From assembly GCF_900104305.1 (NCBI RefSeq), contig NZ_FNJC01000002.1, forward strand, positions 248,001 through 312,000: a DNA stretch of 64,000 nt, read 5' to 3'. The notes below the pieces were generated by a model. It was not told the DNA's origin. It did not search any database and worked only from the letters and a program-made list of their open reading frames with translations. A program made the translations under genes and the position numbers. This DNA is from Filomicrobium insigne (GTDB taxonomy: Bacteria > Pseudomonadota > Alphaproteobacteria > Rhizobiales > Hyphomicrobiaceae). Positions 62,884 through 64,000 of this stretch are shown here, piece by piece (positions within the stretch are counted from its first letter, which is position 1; the number at the start of each line of letters is the position of its first letter).

Positions 62884-64000
62884 ATGGCTAGCGGGATGAG
62901 ATTGAAGCGCCTGAAACACTTTGTGAGCCTAGTCATGGTCATCGGCCTCGTGTTAACGGCATCCGTCAATCACGCCGGCGCCAACTGGCTGACCAAGCTC
63001 TTGAAGGAGGCCGGTGACGCTGGCGTCGACGCCGGCCGCATCGGGAGCAAGCTCGCCGTGACGTCCCTCGATGACGCCGCGTCCGTCGTCTCAAAACTCC
63101 CCCACGCACCCGGAAGTGTCGCGCTCGCGACCCACGCGACACCCGAAGGCCACTGGAAATTTGTCAATCGCAAGGGCGAAATCTTCACGGCCGGAAACGC
63201 CGACGAGATGACCCGTGTTGTCCCCGCACTCGCCCCGGAACTGGCAGGCAGCAGCCCGGGACTCGCACTCTATCTGTCCGAAGAAACGCTCTTCACCCAG
63301 CGCCAACTGCTTCGAGACTTGCCCGAAAAGGCAAAGCTCCATGTCGTGGTGGATGGAAAAGCCTATCCTGTGTTGCGCCGGGTGGGGCCAAAGGATTCCG
63401 CCCTAGTTGAAGTTCGCCCCAACGTCGTACTCGAAGCGCAGGACCGAACGCTGTTCAAGGAAGCGATTTGGCAGCTCTCCCGGAACCTGTCGAAAGCCGA
63501 CGTGCGCATTCTGTCCATGACGGAAGCCGGCCCACGCACTTTAGCGGCATCACGAAAATTCGACAAAGCCGGACGATCGGTTCTAGTCGAACCTATAGAT
63601 CCCAATCACGTCATCACAAGCCTTGATGCATTGCGGGGGCAGACGGTCGTCGTCACGGGGCGCGTCGAGGGCAACATGCTCAACGTGAAACCGATCTCGG
63701 GCATCTCACGCAACATTCCGCTGGAGAATTTGAAGTCGGCAGCCGCAGCAAACGACATCAATCTCGTCGTGCTCGCAACGTCGTCTCCCGCACAGCCAGG
63801 CAGCCGCAACTGGTTCTGGCAATCAATAGAGGTGAGCGGCCTGCGCGACGCACTGAAACGAGCCACATACGCTGACTTTCTTGATGCCCTCGGCGCCCAG
63901 CATGGAAAGCTTGAGCTCTCTGCAACCAAACAGAGTTCATCACGCATTCGGATCGATGCCGTTCCATACGATCACACCCCCGGCACGCAAGATATGTTCG
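62884..64000 (+). CDS. Exported protein of unknown function, 3' end cut by window
   Basis: An open frame of 372 codons runs from ATG 62884 to the window end without a stop. The strong GAGGGAGAGAGAGG ribosome-binding region sits just upstream. A basic start and hydrophobic stretch (VSLVMVIGLVLTASVNHAGA) form a signal peptide. The remainder is soluble and Ala/Leu-rich, with blocks APGSVALATHATPEGHW, LALYLSEETLFTQRQLLRDL and DINLVVLATSSPAQPGSRN. I recognise no family. It is 58 bases downstream of the crotonase gene. Confidence 0.65.
   Translation, partial: MASGMRLKRLKHFVSLVMVIGLVLTASVNHAGANWLTKLLKEAGDAGVDAGRIGSKLAVTSLDDAASVVSKLPHAPGSVALATHATPEGHWKFVNRKGEIFTAGNADEMTRVVPALAPELAGSSPGLALYLSEETLFTQRQLLRDLPEKAKLHVVVDGKAYPVLRRVGPKDSALVEVRPNVVLEAQDRTLFKEAIWQLSRNLSKADVRILSMTEAGPRTLAASRKFDKAGRSVLVEPIDPNHVITSLDALRGQTVVVTGRVEGNMLNVKPISGISRNIPLENLKSAAAANDINLVVLATSSPAQPGSRNWFWQSIEVSGLRDALKRATYADFLDALGAQHGKLELSATKQSSSRIRIDAVPYDHTPGTQDMF

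Noticed and set aside
1-64000. CRISPR arrays, IS elements, integrases, rRNA and tRNA genes
   Set aside because: I looked for repeats, transposase motifs and tRNA-like T-loops and found none; a tRNAscan or ISfinder search would be decisive.

Overview
This window looks like chromosomal DNA from an alphaproteobacterium of the order Hyphomicrobiales (Rhizobiales), possibly family Hyphomicrobiaceae. The evidence is gene content and order, not a database search. It carries a TrcR (DUF1013) cell-cycle regulator, a NadQ-type NAD regulator, DUF4170 and DUF2093 proteins flanking Kdo/lipid A genes, a TIGR02301-NUDIX pair, and an ileS-lspA-DUF3035-like-M16-M16 run. These arrangements are typical of that group. 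Base composition is moderately GC-rich. Genes are dense, mostly in short operons, with many ATGA or 4-nt overlaps. I saw no IS element, integrase, CRISPR array, rRNA or tRNA, so this is core chromosome and not an island.

Layout. 1-3.4 kb: a c-type cytochrome (cut by the window edge) translationally coupled to lutABC, for lactate oxidation. 3.4-6.1 kb (minus): a small Cys-rich exported protein, gshA and rsmE. 6.2-14.1 kb: ubiA, then an envelope cluster of a DUF4170 protein, an MsbA-type ABC exporter, a Tyr-phosphatase-like protein, a fused acyltransferase-WaaA Kdo transferase, lpxK and a DUF2093 protein. 14.2-26.7 kb: housekeeping genes xseA, purD, a patatin-like lipase, tadA, rluB, rsmD, a DMT-type permease, rpe, a thioredoxin-like protein, gph, mutL and pgi. 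26.9-37.1 kb (minus): an M16 protease pair, a lipoprotein, lspA, ileS, a KefB-like antiporter, ribF and a MaoC hydratase.

37.5-45 kb: trcR with a long acidic tail, prpE, a TauE-like permease, an acyl-CoA ligase, a tail-anchored unknown protein and two divergent DUF465 proteins. 45.1-52.7 kb: a metallo-beta-lactamase exonuclease with an ATP-dependent DNA ligase, an unusual dihydroorotase, ygfZ, tag, an HD hydrolase and nadQ. 52.7-57.3 kb: an L,D-transpeptidase, unknown exported proteins, a LysE-type exporter, a NUDIX hydrolase and an HMCES/YedK protein. 57.5-64 kb: a ClpN-like/coiled-coil protein, tsaC, an acyl-CoA dehydrogenase with a crotonase, and an exported unknown cut by the right edge.

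The most unusual items are the acyltransferase-WaaA fusion with a C8 tract at its junction, the ClpN-like coiled-coil protein without an AAA+ domain, the dihydroorotase whose HxH metal motif reads QVH, the tail-anchored 'HWNMRD' protein, the small six-cysteine exported protein, and the acidic tail on TrcR. I found no convincing multi-gene system that is wholly new. The best candidates for new biology are these single proteins.
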